A stretch of 64,000 nt of DNA from Planctomycetota bacterium (GTDB lineage: Bacteria; Planctomycetota; Planctomycetia; Pirellulales; Pirellulaceae). The stretch's first letter is position 1. The number at the start of each line of letters is the position of its first letter. The stretch lies in contig JAPLNI010000052.1 in the NCBI GenBank assembly GCA_026692865.1, positions 62,001-126,000 on the forward strand, given 5' to 3'. The position numbers and the translations under genes are program-made. The notes under the pieces are model-generated. The model was given only the letters and a program-made list of their open reading frames with translations, was not told where the DNA came from and did not search any database. Shown one piece after another: positions 9,068 through 18,389 of this stretch.

Positions 9068-9805
9068 TTGGAGGCAGTTCAAAAAAAGGTTCTCAGCGAT
9101 ATTTTTCTCGCACCTTCAGTTACTTTTCCGGTTGTGGCGGGATTGATTTGTTGGGGACTGTCGTGGGCTGCAGGAGGGGTGGGAGTACTTGCCGTTGCAG
9201 GAACGGTCGCTGTTGCTGGTGGGCTCGTGTGGATGGTCGGTCGGACCTTTCTGCAGCTGGATAAAATTACGGCTCGAGCGGGTAAAGCTCTTCAAGATCA
9301 GATTCGCCAACAAGAGGAAGAACGCATTGAAAATTTGCTTCGGAATCTTAGGCTAGATCGCGACTTTCGAACCAAAGACTACGTGACAGTCCTTCGTGAG
9401 GCTCGAGCAGAATTTGAAAAGCTCGCCGACCAACCGAGCATTCAGGCGCGATCGCTGCCGATTGTTGGCCAAGTTCGACAATTATTTTGGTCCGCTATTT
9501 CGGAGCTTGAACAATCCTATAAACTCTTTGAGTTGTCTGATCGTTTGGTCGGGGAGCAACGAACCGAGTTGATTGCTCAGCGCGAAGAGCTCCTGAAGCA
9601 GGTGAATTCCTCTGCGGAGAAACTCAAGTCAGCAGTCGTGCAATTCCGCCGCCTTTACAATCAAGATAATGATGTCGACATCGACGCCCTTCGAGACGAT
9701 TTAGATGTGTCGATTAAAATCGCGGCTCGAACAGAAGCTCGCATGAAGGAGCTCGAAGGTCTCGGTAATTTTAATGATCAAACCGATAGCCGCATAACAG
9801 AGTAA
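9068..9805 (+). CDS. membrane-anchored coiled-coil protein, unknown function
   Basis: Two hydrophobic segments near the N-terminus (FPVVAGLICWGLSW and the Gly/Val/Ala-rich AVAGTVAVAGGLVWMVG) are followed by a long, mostly helical, charged region typical of coiled coils. I favour the TTG start at 9068 because a purine-rich GGGAGAGGG sits just upstream; TTG 9023 or GTG 9029 are also possible. That gives about 245 residues. It is 85 bp upstream of, and probably co-transcribed with, a PspA-like coiled-coil gene, so the pair may form a membrane-associated complex. No enzymatic motif was seen. Confidence 0.7.
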   Translation: MEAVQKKVLSDIFLAPSVTFPVVAGLICWGLSWAAGGVGVLAVAGTVAVAGGLVWMVGRTFLQLDKITARAGKALQDQIRQQEEERIENLLRNLRLDRDFRTKDYVTVLREARAEFEKLADQPSIQARSLPIVGQVRQLFWSAISELEQSYKLFELSDRLVGEQRTELIAQREELLKQVNSSAEKLKSAVVQFRRLYNQDNDVDIDALRDDLDVSIKIAARTEARMKELEGLGNFNDQTDSRITE

Positions 9806-9890
9806 GTAGTCTAGAATTTAAGTTTTGCATGAATGCCATGCGTTTTCACTAACATCTTTTTCGCCTGCATCCCCTGGAGTTTCATTCGAA

Positions 9891-10700
9891 ATGTTTAAAG
9901 CAATGAGTCGATATTTGCGTGCCCTTGGTTACCTGCTTACAGGTCAGATCTCGAAGGCGACCGACACGCTCAATACGAACCCCACAGTGATATCGGCCAA
10001 CTACGATCGAATCATTTCGGACAAGCGTCAGCGACTTACACAGTACAAGGATGCCGTCGCTGCGATGATCGCCCAGGAGGAGTCGAAGAAGGAGAAGGTT
10101 CGTGCTTTAACCGAGGAGATGGGTAAGCTTGAAAAGCTGAAAGCAGGAGCTGCTGCGAAAGCCAAGTCTTTGGTCGATAAATATGCAGGTGATCCAGCAG
10201 CCGTCAAAAACGATCCTGAGTACCTGAAATGTCAATCAGCGTTTAAGGATTTCTCAAGCACGCTCGCTGAAAAAGCTAAACGTGTCATGGAGCTGGAAGA
10301 AGATCTGAAGGTGCTTGTCAACAACGCATCTGGGCACAAAACTCAAATCATGACACTGATGCGAGAACTTGAAAAACTCAAAGAAGAAAAGCATGACGCT
10401 GTTGCGGATGTCTTGTCGGCTAACGAAGAGAAACAAATCGCAGACATGATGACGGGTATCTCCAACGACAGGACTTCCGAAGAACTTCGCGAGCTCCGTG
10501 AGTTGCGTCAGAAGGCTTCCGCAGGAGCCAAGGTATCTCGTGAGCTCGCTGGCTTGGATACGAAAAGAGCTGAAAACGAGTTCATGGAATACGCACAGGC
10601 CCACGAATCCGATAACGAGTTTGACCAATTGATCGGCTTGGCTGGTAAAAAGGAATCGTCCCAATCCTCCAACACCGATGTCAAAGTCCCAGAGGCTTGA
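9891..10700 (+). CDS. PspA/IM30-like coiled-coil protein
   Basis: I choose ATG 9891 with GGAG at 9876-9879, giving 269 residues; an upstream in-frame start at 9825 would add a poor leader. The protein is almost wholly helical: an amphipathic N-terminus (MFKAMSRYLRALGYLLTGQ) followed by long Glu/Lys/Ala-rich heptads, with a conserved-looking ELRELRELRQKA stretch near the C-terminal third. This architecture matches PspA/IM30 (ESCRT-III-like) proteins, which bind and stabilise the inner membrane. The sequence is diverged, so the family call is an inference. It lies downstream of a membrane coiled-coil gene and is followed by a strong terminator. Confidence 0.75.
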   Translation: MFKAMSRYLRALGYLLTGQISKATDTLNTNPTVISANYDRIISDKRQRLTQYKDAVAAMIAQEESKKEKVRALTEEMGKLEKLKAGAAAKAKSLVDKYAGDPAAVKNDPEYLKCQSAFKDFSSTLAEKAKRVMELEEDLKVLVNNASGHKTQIMTLMRELEKLKEEKHDAVADVLSANEEKQIADMMTGISNDRTSEELRELRELRQKASAGAKVSRELAGLDTKRAENEFMEYAQAHESDNEFDQLIGLAGKKESSQSSNTDVKVPEA

Positions 10701-10754
10701 TTCTTGCAAGTAGGTCGGTCATTCCAAGGCTGACGCTTCGCGCACAACTAAGTC

Positions 10755-10780
10755 AGTCCGTCTCGCCGAGGCGGACTTTT
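10755..10780 (+). terminator. intrinsic terminator after the PspA-like gene
   Basis: A GC-rich hairpin pairs AGTCCGTCT with AGGCGGACT (one G-U pair) around a CGCCG loop and is followed directly by TTTT and an AT-rich stretch. It lies 55 bp after the stop of the plus-strand gene. Confidence 0.8.
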
Positions 10781-10992
10781 AATTTAATCCCTCCTGATCT
10801 TGGCCAGCTCGCAAGCTTGTTAAACGAGTCTCAGCGAGACTGGCCTGATGAACCCTGAGCCGATGGCGCTAGCCACGGGTTTTGGCTTTGCTACAGTTTG
10901 CCAGATAGCACCCGAGGTGCGCCTACCGCTCAGGAAAAATGCCCTTTTCATCACATCACATCGAGACTCTGTTTCGTGCGGTAGTTTTTAAT

Positions 10993-12333
10993 ATGTCTGA
11001 ACCGATCATCAGTGTTAGTGGTCTCCGGGGTATCGTTGGCCAGCAGCTCACGCCGGCGGTGGTGATGCGTTACGTATCTGCCTTTTGTACGACACTCCCG
11101 CAAGGAAAATTTGTTGTGGGGCGCGATGGACGTACAAGTGGTTCGATGTACTCGAAAGTCGCCGCCTCGACATTGATGGGGCATGGAATGGAAGTCGTTG
11201 ATGCGGATGTCATATCCACTCCGACCTTGGGAGTGCTCGTTCGAGAAATCGGAGCTGTCGGTGGCTTGCAGATCTCCGCAAGCCATAACCCACTCGCCTA
11301 TAACGGGCTCAAGCTTTTCAATCACGAAGGAAGAGTGATACCTGCTGAGGCCGGGAAAAAGGTTTTGATTGCTTATCAGCAATCTCAATCGCAATGGAAA
11401 GAAATTGAAAGCATCGGATCGTACTCGCTTGCCGCGGATCCGCATGAACCGCATTTAGCTCTTGTCATTAAAACAGTAGATATTGCTCGGATCAGGGCTC
11501 GCGGTTTCAAAGTCTTGCTTGATGCCAATCACGGTGCAGGTGCTTTATTGGGCCGGCGTCTTTTGGAGGAACTTGGTTGCAAGGTCAAGATCCTTGGTGA
11601 ATCACCTAGTGGGCTCTTCGCGCATCCGCCTGAGCCAACTGCAGAGAACTTGCAGGGGGTGAAGTCTATGGTCGCAGATGGCAGTTTTGATGTTGGATTT
11701 TGCCAAGACCCTGACGCAGATCGCTTGGCAGTGATCGATGAATCTGGTCATTACATTGGTGAAGAGTTTACTGCTGTCTTGTGCATGATGCACCGTCTTG
11801 AAACCAATCCGGGACCAGTCGTCACCAATTGTGCAAGCAGTTCGATGACCGAGCAAATTGCAAAGAAGCTTCGTGTTCAATTTAGACGATCTCCAGTGGG
11901 AGAAGCTAATGTTGTCGATGCAATGAAGAAGTCTGAAGCGGTCTACGGAGGTGAAGGAAGCGGAGGACCAATTGACCCTCGAGTTGGATTTGTTCGCGAT
12001 AGCTTTGTCGGAATGGCACAAATACTTGATCTCATGGCATGTCGCGGCTCAAAGCTTTCCGCGATTGTTAGCCAACTCCCGTCGTTGGTCATGATCAAAG
12101 ATAAGCTTACGATCGCTCCCGAAAACATTCCGACATCTTTCAACAAGATTGAACTCGCACTCAAAGCACCTGCAATAGATCGCCAAGACGGACTCAGGCT
12201 AGATTGGCCGGACCGATGGATCATCTTGCGTGCAAGTAACACAGAACCACTGGTCCGACTGATCGCAGAAGCTCCGACACAAAGCGAGGCGATCTCGCTG
12301 ATCGAAGCAACGAAAAAAGCGATAGAGATTTGA
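10993..12333 (+). CDS. glmM: phosphoglucosamine mutase / phosphomannomutase family protein
   Basis: A 446-residue alpha-D-phosphohexomutase. The active-site loop SASHNP is at 95-100 with the phosphorylated Ser97, the metal loop is DPDADR, the sugar-specificity loop GEGSGG, and the phosphate loop RASNTEPLVR. GlmM interconverts glucosamine-6-P and glucosamine-1-P for UDP-GlcNAc synthesis; ManB/PgmB-type relatives use mannose or glucose phosphates. The specificity cannot be settled here, since the phosphate loop RASNTEP differs from the usual GlmM RPSGTEP. I take ATG 10993 (MSEPIISVSGLRG); an upstream ATG at 10939 would add 18 residues without family support. The 292-bp gap upstream holds a terminator and possible repeat remnants. 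Confidence 0.82.
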   Translation: MSEPIISVSGLRGIVGQQLTPAVVMRYVSAFCTTLPQGKFVVGRDGRTSGSMYSKVAASTLMGHGMEVVDADVISTPTLGVLVREIGAVGGLQISASHNPLAYNGLKLFNHEGRVIPAEAGKKVLIAYQQSQSQWKEIESIGSYSLAADPHEPHLALVIKTVDIARIRARGFKVLLDANHGAGALLGRRLLEELGCKVKILGESPSGLFAHPPEPTAENLQGVKSMVADGSFDVGFCQDPDADRLAVIDESGHYIGEEFTAVLCMMHRLETNPGPVVTNCASSSMTEQIAKKLRVQFRRSPVGEANVVDAMKKSEAVYGGEGSGGPIDPRVGFVRDSFVGMAQILDLMACRGSKLSAIVSQLPSLVMIKDKLTIAPENIPTSFNKIELALKAPAIDRQDGLRLDWPDRWIILRASNTEPLVRLIAEAPTQSEAISLIEATKKAIEI

Positions 12334-12702
12334 GAGTTGGAAGTTCTCGCGTTTCGCTTGTGTCTGTGAAGTTGGATTGAATTCGTTTGAGCACGGCTGG
12401 CATTTGCGGCTCAATACGTAGGCGTTGAGCCGCTGGCGATTGTCCGCGTCGTTGGATGTTCCTGCGCAAGCGGACGGTTAGTCGTTTGAACTCGGCTAGC
12501 GCCTAAGACTCAAAATTAGGAAATTTTCGATATTTGTGGACGCTCTTCAAGCACAAGGTTCTGCCGTTCAGCGACCGTTTTCAGGATAACTCATGTTTTG
12601 AATAGTGTAGAGTAGAGGAATATATAGATGATTCTCGGTTCGTGATCTGCTCTAATTCATCATGAAACGTGTGATATCAATTCTCTCAATCAAATTTGAA
12701 TC
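12334..12702. other. intergenic region with possible diverged repeat remnants
   Basis: No gene or RNA was recognised in this 369-bp gap. The word CGGCTAGCGCC at about 12497-12507 is the reverse complement of a core also present at about 10865-10876 in the previous gap, so both may be remnants of one REP-like family. The promoter of the following oxidoreductase must lie in the AT-rich last 120 bp. Confidence 0.4.
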
Positions 12703-14019
12703 ATGACTACAAAAAATCTTTCCTTGTTGGGTTCGCGGCGTTCCTTTTTAAAGACATCGATCGCTGCAAGTGCGGTCTTCGCGTTGCCGACGATTGTTCC
12801 ATCGCGTTCTCTGGGGCGTGATGGTGCTACTGCGCCCAGTGAACGAATCCAGTTAGGTGTTATCGGCATCGGACCACGTTGTACCTATGACTTGAAGGCG
12901 ATGCTGAACTTTAGCGATGTTCAATGCGTTGCAATTGCTGATGTTCAAGAGTCACGGCGTAGCAAAGGGAAAGCTCTTGTTGATTCACACTATGGAAATC
13001 AAGATTGCCAGATTACCCGCGATTTTCGTGAGCTCTTGGATCGCAAGGACATCGATGCGATGCTGATTGCAACAGGTGATCGTTGGCATGCATCTGCTGC
13101 GATGATGGCTGCTGAAGCTGGGAAAGATATCTATTGTGAGAAGCCTTGCGGTTTGACGATCGACTTTTGCCAACAACTGGCTGCAACGATCAAGCGTACG
13201 AAGCGTATCTTCCAAGCCGGTACGCAACGACGAAGTGTTCCCAATTTCGTGAAGGCAGTTGAGCTTGCTCAGAAGGGAAAGCTCGGCAAACTGCAAACAC
13301 TTTATGCATCGGTCTACACGCCATCGATAGACAACACCTGGTTACCGCCTGAAGCGAGTCCCAACCGCGATGTGGTCGATTGGAACTTATGGCTAGGTCC
13401 AGCTCCGTGGCGACCTTTTAATAGCCAATATGTCAATGGAAAGTGGCGAGGCCAATGGGACTTCGATTCGGGAGCCAAGCTGCTCGATTGGGGAGCGCAT
13501 ACGGTAGATCTTTGCCAGTGGGCTAATCAAGCGGATGATACAATTCCTACCGAATATGAACCGATGCCCAAGGGTATTCAATGCACATATTCCAATGGTG
13601 TGAAGATCGTGATGGATTTCTTGGAAACACCTTTTGCAAATCGGCCCGGTTGGATTCAAACGATGGGAACCTGTCCGGTTCGATTTGTGGGAGATGAGGG
13701 ATCGGTTGAGACTGGCGATAGCGGAGATCTTGAGGTGTCGATCGCATCACTCCAAAAAGAGCTTGGAGATAATGCGAAAAAAGTCGTTGGACTGGATGTT
13801 TCCACGCATGCGAGAAACTTCTTTGATTGCGTTCGCTCAAGAGAGCAACCGGTTGCAAATGCAGAAGTGATGAAACGATCACACGTTGCCTGCCACGCGG
13901 CTGCGTTATCGTGGATTCTGCAACGAAAGCTCCAAGTCGATCCAGTGACGGAGAATTTTATCAACGATGCAGAAGCGAACAGCCTTCGGTCTCGTCCATT
14001 ACGAGATCCATGGTTGTAA
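12703..14019 (+). CDS. Tat-exported Gfo/Idh/MocA family oxidoreductase
   Basis: A 438-residue protein. The N-terminus SRRSFLKTSIAASAVFALP is a twin-arginine signal, so it is probably exported folded with its cofactor. A Rossmann motif (LGVIGIGPR), then the family motif EKPCG, and the C-terminal substrate domain with GAKLLDWGAHTVDLCQWA follow. Such proteins are NAD(P)-dependent sugar or polyol dehydrogenases, or glycoside hydrolases that use NAD (GH109-like). Planctomycetes carry many of them. It ends 3 bp from the convergent sugar ABC transporter operon, which suggests but does not prove a shared sugar substrate. Confidence 0.85.
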   Translation: MTTKNLSLLGSRRSFLKTSIAASAVFALPTIVPSRSLGRDGATAPSERIQLGVIGIGPRCTYDLKAMLNFSDVQCVAIADVQESRRSKGKALVDSHYGNQDCQITRDFRELLDRKDIDAMLIATGDRWHASAAMMAAEAGKDIYCEKPCGLTIDFCQQLAATIKRTKRIFQAGTQRRSVPNFVKAVELAQKGKLGKLQTLYASVYTPSIDNTWLPPEASPNRDVVDWNLWLGPAPWRPFNSQYVNGKWRGQWDFDSGAKLLDWGAHTVDLCQWANQADDTIPTEYEPMPKGIQCTYSNGVKIVMDFLETPFANRPGWIQTMGTCPVRFVGDEGSVETGDSGDLEVSIASLQKELGDNAKKVVGLDVSTHARNFFDCVRSREQPVANAEVMKRSHVACHAAALSWILQRKLQVDPVTENFINDAEANSLRSRPLRDPWL

Positions 14020-14022
14020 TGG

Positions 14023-15567
14023 TTAGGTGAGAGCCGACATGATTTTGGGCTGAGTGGCTTCGCTGCGTTGGAAAATCGCAGTTTGACGGCCTTCGGACAA
14101 AACTACGATGCGATCACTCAGGGTTAGCAACTCCGGCAGTTCGCTACTGGTGACGATCACGGAAAGTCCTTCTTTGCAAAGCGAACGAATCAACCGATAG
14201 AGTTCGGCTTTCGCTCCAACATCTACGCCTCGAGTTGGATCGTCCAGTAGGAGCACCTTCGGGTTGGTTAGCAACCAGCGAGCGACGATGCACTTTTGCT
14301 GATTGCCACCACTGAGAGTAGTGATCGGCGTACGAAGGGAATCCGTTTTGACCAAGAGCTTGGTGACCATTGCCGAGGCTAGCGTCGTCTCGCGCGAAGG
14401 GCTAAGGAACCAACCTGTGGTTGCTTTTTCCAAGCTGCAGATGGTGATGTTGCGACCGACATTCATCTTGGCAAGCAGGCCGAGTCGTTTACGATCTTCT
14501 GTTACCAGCGCGAGCCCCGCGCGGCAAGCTTCCGAGGGGTGCCTGGGTGCAATTGTTTGGCCATCAAGAGTGATGCGGCCTGTTGGAGCAATGGAAGTGG
14601 CTCCAAAGAGCGATTCCAGCAGTTCTGTTCGACCAGCACCCATCAAGCCTGCGATACCGAGTATCTCACCACGATGTAAGTCGAACGAAATGTCTTTCAA
14701 ACGATAACCTCGCGCGTGACCTGGCCATGCAAGCGACAGCGATTCAACTCGAAGTACAACCTCGCGATTCTGCATCTGGTCTGCGTTTTGCGATCCCTCT
14801 ATTTCCAATTCAGAATCCGCTTGTTCAAGCGGCCGGCCCACCATGAGATGCGTGATTTCTTTCGGCGAGGTTGATGCGGTCTCTAATGTCTTGATGAATT
14901 GGCCGTCGCGAAGAACGGTGATCCGATTGGATAGATGAAAGACTTCATCCATTTTGTGGGAGATGTATAGTATTGTCGTTCCGTTGGATCGAAGCTTTTC
15001 GATTACTCGGTAGAGTCTCGCTACTTCGGATTCGGTCAGGGCACTCGTCGGTTCGTCCATGATCAAGATTCGACTCTGGAGACTGAGGGCCTTTGCGATT
15101 TCAATCAACTGCTGATCGCCAACTCGCAGGGAGCCGGCAAGCGTCGTGGGTGCGATCGTGCACTCCAGACTTGATAAAAGCTCTTTCGCTTGAGCATTCA
15201 TCAGACGATCTTTCCGAAAGCCAAAATGATCCTGTAGCTCGCGTCCCATGAAGATGTTCGCAGAAACCGATAGCTGCTCGACGAGATTCAGTTCCTGGTG
15301 AATGATGCTAATCCCTGCTACCTCTGCATCGCGAGTGGACGTGAAGGATACTTTGTCACCATCGATAACCAAATCACCTTCGTAGCGAGTGATGACACCG
15401 GAGAGGATCTTCATCAAGGTGCTTTTGCCTGCTCCGTTTTCACCACAAATCGCATGCAGTTCACCTGGAGCAACATCAAAAGAAACTTCATCCAAGGCGC
15501 GAACGCCTGGGAATGATTTCCCAATTCGTTTGAGTTGAATAAGTGGTGTGATGTTGGATTCTGGCAA
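14023..15567 (-). CDS. sugar ABC transporter ATP-binding protein (RbsA/MglA type)
   Basis: A 514-residue tandem ABC ATPase. The first half has Walker A GENGAGKST at 42-50 and Walker B ILIMDEPTSALTE. The second half has the degenerate Walker A GLMGAGRTE, the signature LSGGNQQKCIVARWL and LLLDDPTRGVDVGAK, all standard for CUT2 (ribose/galactose/xylose) importers. The start appears to be TTG 15567. It is the last gene of the operon SBP-permease-ATPase and is separated from the permease by 93 bp containing a hairpin. Substrate is unknown. Confidence 0.92.
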   Translation of the reverse strand: MPESNITPLIQLKRIGKSFPGVRALDEVSFDVAPGELHAICGENGAGKSTLMKILSGVITRYEGDLVIDGDKVSFTSTRDAEVAGISIIHQELNLVEQLSVSANIFMGRELQDHFGFRKDRLMNAQAKELLSSLECTIAPTTLAGSLRVGDQQLIEIAKALSLQSRILIMDEPTSALTESEVARLYRVIEKLRSNGTTILYISHKMDEVFHLSNRITVLRDGQFIKTLETASTSPKEITHLMVGRPLEQADSELEIEGSQNADQMQNREVVLRVESLSLAWPGHARGYRLKDISFDLHRGEILGIAGLMGAGRTELLESLFGATSIAPTGRITLDGQTIAPRHPSEACRAGLALVTEDRKRLGLLAKMNVGRNITICSLEKATTGWFLSPSRETTLASAMVTKLLVKTDSLRTPITTLSGGNQQKCIVARWLLTNPKVLLLDDPTRGVDVGAKAELYRLIRSLCKEGLSVIVTSSELPELLTLSDRIVVLSEGRQTAIFQRSEATQPKIMSALT

Positions 15568-15600
15568 TTCGGAGAAGCCTTTGGGTTTTGAGATGATTGA

Positions 15601-15633
15601 CTATTGCGGAGGTTGTAAGTTTGCTCGCAATAG
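15601..15633. repeat. 8-bp inverted repeat inside the ABC transporter operon
   Basis: CTATTGCG at 15601-15608 pairs perfectly with CGCAATAG at 15626-15633 around a 17-nt loop. It lies between the permease stop and the ATPase start. A hairpin here could limit read-through or stabilise the upstream mRNA, so that the binding protein and permease are made in excess. No T-tract follows. Confidence 0.6.
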
Positions 15634-15660
15634 CTGGCGGGGCGATGGAAAAATTTGGCT

Positions 15661-16878
15661 TTACCTGTAGCTCTCGAAGGATCGATACCCAAGCATCAGG
15701 GCTGCTAAAAGGGTGAACGCCGAAAAACCAACTGTTGCACCGGAGGTAGTCGCGACTAAAAAGCCGGTCAGGGAAGCGAGGATTACAATCGCTAGAAGTC
15801 CAAGAGGGCCCGCGAAGAGCTTGCGACCGGCGGCTCGGGAAGATCGGTACTGGCTGAGTGTTACTGCCAGGACGACAACCACTCCCACGATGATACCCTG
15901 CCAAACGTCTGCACCCGTTTTGATGATCTTGGCGACAGCATCGATAACAGTTCGCAAAAAGAGTGCACCTAGCAGAGTACCCGATACTGTTCCAATTCCG
16001 CCTTGGAGCGAACAACCACCAACAACAGCTGCGGCGATCCCATTGAGCTCGTGACCGACCGCCTGGGTGACGGGGGCTGAGACCCCTTCATTAGCGAGGT
16101 AGAACACTGCCGCAAGGCTTGCTGTCATCGAGCCAAAAACGTATGCGAACCACTTGAGTCGATCGGTGCGAAGTCCGCTAAGCAACGCGGCCTGTTCATT
16201 TCCACCCATCGCATAAAGATGACGGCCGAGAATGGTGTAGCCGAGTAAAACGGCAGTGAAAATCGCAAGCAGGACGGCAGTCGCAATCCAGATCCAAACG
16301 TTTTCGCGGAGGAAGTCCGTGTAGAAAGGCTGTTCGATTGGAATCTGCGATTTTTTCGCTGAAAGCAGCACGCTTGTTGTTGATTCGCCGAGTATTCGTG
16401 CAAGCGATCTCAGTCCCACCAATGTCGCAAGGGTTGCGACGAAGGGAGGAAGCCCAACCGAAATAATCAACCACGCATGAAGGCTACCAACAAGGAACCC
16501 AGCGAGCAGCCCGGCGCATATCCCGCCGCTGATGACTATCCATGGAGCTGTTGGCGATTCGGGCGTACCAAGGCTTTGCAAGCCAAGCATCGAACACGCA
16601 ATTACCGTTCCTGAGAAAGCGATCATCGAACCGGCAGATAGGTCAATTCCGCCGCTAATAATGATCACCGATGCACCTAGAGCAAAGATCGTTAAAAGCG
16701 AGGCATTGCGTAGAACATCTATCGCGCTTGTTCCCGGATACTCGATGTAACTCCGACTGCTGTCCAAAGCGATCGTTGTACCGATGATTGCAATGATCGC
16801 GAAGACTAATGAAAGCTCATTACCGCGAATACTCAAGACCGAACTGATCGACTTGAGCAGTTTTGAATCACCGAACAT
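15661..16878 (-). CDS. sugar ABC transporter permease (RbsC type)
   Basis: A 405-residue polytopic membrane protein of the CUT2 permease family. Recognisable stretches are LGASVIIISGGIDLSAGSMIAFSG near the N-terminus and GRHLYAMGGNEQAALLSGL, GHELNGIAAAVVGGCSLQGGIGTVSGTLLGA in the second half. The start ATG overlaps the stop of the binding-protein gene by one base (TAATG), so translation is coupled. A C-terminal extension of about 60 hydrophobic residues (from around RAAGRKLFAGPLG) adds two membrane spans beyond the usual RbsC length of about 320. Confidence 0.9.
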   Translation of the reverse strand: MFGDSKLLKSISSVLSIRGNELSLVFAIIAIIGTTIALDSSRSYIEYPGTSAIDVLRNASLLTIFALGASVIIISGGIDLSAGSMIAFSGTVIACSMLGLQSLGTPESPTAPWIVISGGICAGLLAGFLVGSLHAWLIISVGLPPFVATLATLVGLRSLARILGESTTSVLLSAKKSQIPIEQPFYTDFLRENVWIWIATAVLLAIFTAVLLGYTILGRHLYAMGGNEQAALLSGLRTDRLKWFAYVFGSMTASLAAVFYLANEGVSAPVTQAVGHELNGIAAAVVGGCSLQGGIGTVSGTLLGALFLRTVIDAVAKIIKTGADVWQGIIVGVVVVLAVTLSQYRSSRAAGRKLFAGPLGLLAIVILASLTGFLVATTSGATVGFSAFTLLAALMLGYRSFESYR

Positions 16879-18086
16879 TAGGAACTCTTCAGGTTGTATT
16901 TAGCCAGCCACGCTTGGAATTCCGAAAGAGTCATGAATTCAACAATTTTGTCATCAAATTGATCTTTCTTGAGGCTTGTATCGCTATCGGGAGCGACCAC
17001 TCGCAAGCCGGTTGTGAAGATGTCCGCAGTTGGGTTTTCGCTAATCGGTTGTTTGCGATTGGGAAACATGGTGTCGAGGGTTGCTTCGTCTTTTTCGAGA
17101 AGTGCAGTAAGCAATCGCGCTGTTTCAAAACCCATCATGAATGGATTTTGAACGACCATCGCATCGATGCGTCCCTTGGCCATATCCGTGATAGCTTCTG
17201 CTTGTGCATCAAAGGTCACAACCGTGATGTCTTTACGCAGATTCGAAGAGTCCACAATTTGTGCGATCGCAGGAGCGTTGTAGGCCCAGATACCAACCAG
17301 TGCGACAAGATCCGCGCGATGGTTGTTGATAGCGTTTCGTACGTTATCTCTAGCGCGGGACAGGTCCATTTCATCGCTCATTCGATCCTTCTCGGTGAAA
17401 CCATCGCCCAGAGCTTCACGGACTCCGTTCATTCGAGCACTTGCGTTATCGACATCAGTGAAACCCGCAAACTGGACGTATCCGCCAGCGGTTTTGCCGC
17501 GAGCTTCCAAAATGATCTTGGCTGCTTGTCCGAGCACGCGTCCACCGACAATGTTGTCTGTGCCCAAGTAAAAGCTTCTAGAGTCGCGATACTTGCTTCG
17601 ATCGATGTCGCTATCGACGGCAATAACTGGAATCCCTTTGGCTTGCAGCTTGGCCATTTCGCCTGCGATCACCGCGTTACTTGCATTGATAACTGAAATG
17701 GCAACGCCGGCGACGTCGGGCTGCGATTGCAATTGACGGAGCTTATTGATCTGACCTTGAGGCGTCCCATCGTTGACGTCCATTACCGCTTTGAGTCCTT
17801 TGTCGCCGAGCTTTAGCTTCTCGTTAGCATCATTGAGCCCGCTACGAAGTGCGTCCCAATATGGATCGTCACCATTGGTGATAAACACCAATCGTTTGAG
17901 GCCACCTGCGGACGCTATCGGTTCTGGAGTCGCCTCTGTATTTACGTTTGCAGTTGTATCGGGAGCCGCTGTATTCGGCTTGCTCGGTGCGCAGCCGGTT
18001 GTAACGAGGCTGAGCAACATCAAGCTAAAAGAGCTGATTAGTAACGATCGAAATGGCTTTCGACCTACGAGGTTGTTGACGGACAT
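16878..18086 (-). CDS. sugar ABC transporter substrate-binding lipoprotein (RbsB type)
   Basis: A 402-residue periplasmic binding protein of the ribose type. A lipoprotein signal ends at the lipobox TTGC (Cys32), followed by a Thr/Ala/Pro-rich linker. The core begins KRLVFITNGDDPYWDALRSGL and contains GIPVIAVDSDI and VGIWAYNAPAIAQIV, typical of the family. The lipid anchor suggests it is held to a membrane rather than free in the periplasm. First gene of the three-gene operon. A copy of the 80-nt dispersed repeat lies about 170 bp upstream. The ligand cannot be predicted. Confidence 0.9.
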   Translation of the reverse strand: MSVNNLVGRKPFRSLLISSFSLMLLSLVTTGCAPSKPNTAAPDTTANVNTEATPEPIASAGGLKRLVFITNGDDPYWDALRSGLNDANEKLKLGDKGLKAVMDVNDGTPQGQINKLRQLQSQPDVAGVAISVINASNAVIAGEMAKLQAKGIPVIAVDSDIDRSKYRDSRSFYLGTDNIVGGRVLGQAAKIILEARGKTAGGYVQFAGFTDVDNASARMNGVREALGDGFTEKDRMSDEMDLSRARDNVRNAINNHRADLVALVGIWAYNAPAIAQIVDSSNLRKDITVVTFDAQAEAITDMAKGRIDAMVVQNPFMMGFETARLLTALLEKDEATLDTMFPNRKQPISENPTADIFTTGLRVVAPDSDTSLKKDQFDDKIVEFMTLSEFQAWLAKYNLKSS

Positions 18087-18389
18087 AGAGGCAAACTTTC
18101 AGGGGAAAGGAACGTGCTAAGGCAGACGATTTTTCCAAGCACAGCCCATATCATAGTTTTCAACACCCTTCGTTACAACCAATGGCACAAAGACAAAACG
18201 TCAAAGCCTGGAGTTAGACTGATGAGTGCTCTCGTCTAGATTTAAAGGGGGGAGAGGTCGTAGCAGATGTTGAAAAGACTTCCGAAGACTGCGGCTTTTC
18301 CGAGATATCCATCGAATTCAGAATTCTTGCGAATTCGACTACCCTAAAGTCTTAGCTGGATAAAACATTCGCCCTAGGTGAACTTGCAT
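18087..18389. other. intergenic region upstream of the sugar transporter operon
   Basis: This gap must hold the promoter of the minus-strand operon. It contains one minus-strand copy of the dispersed 80-nt repeat (18259-18338) and, at its far end, the terminator of the TolC-like gene. No ORF was accepted. Confidence 0.5.
18259..18338 (-). repeat. dispersed 80-nt intergenic repeat, copy E
   Basis: Read on the minus strand it starts GAATTCGCAAGAATTCTGAA and ends with AGTCTT, CAACATCTGCTACGA. It matches the other four copies at both ends and in total length; the middle is variable. It lies about 50 bp downstream of the TolC terminator and upstream of the sugar-binding protein gene. The 3' half of the closing stem is degraded here. 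Confidence 0.7.

Noticed and set aside
16863-17696. 277-residue plus-strand ORF
   Set aside because: It lies wholly antisense to the well-supported substrate-binding protein gene and has no recognisable motif.
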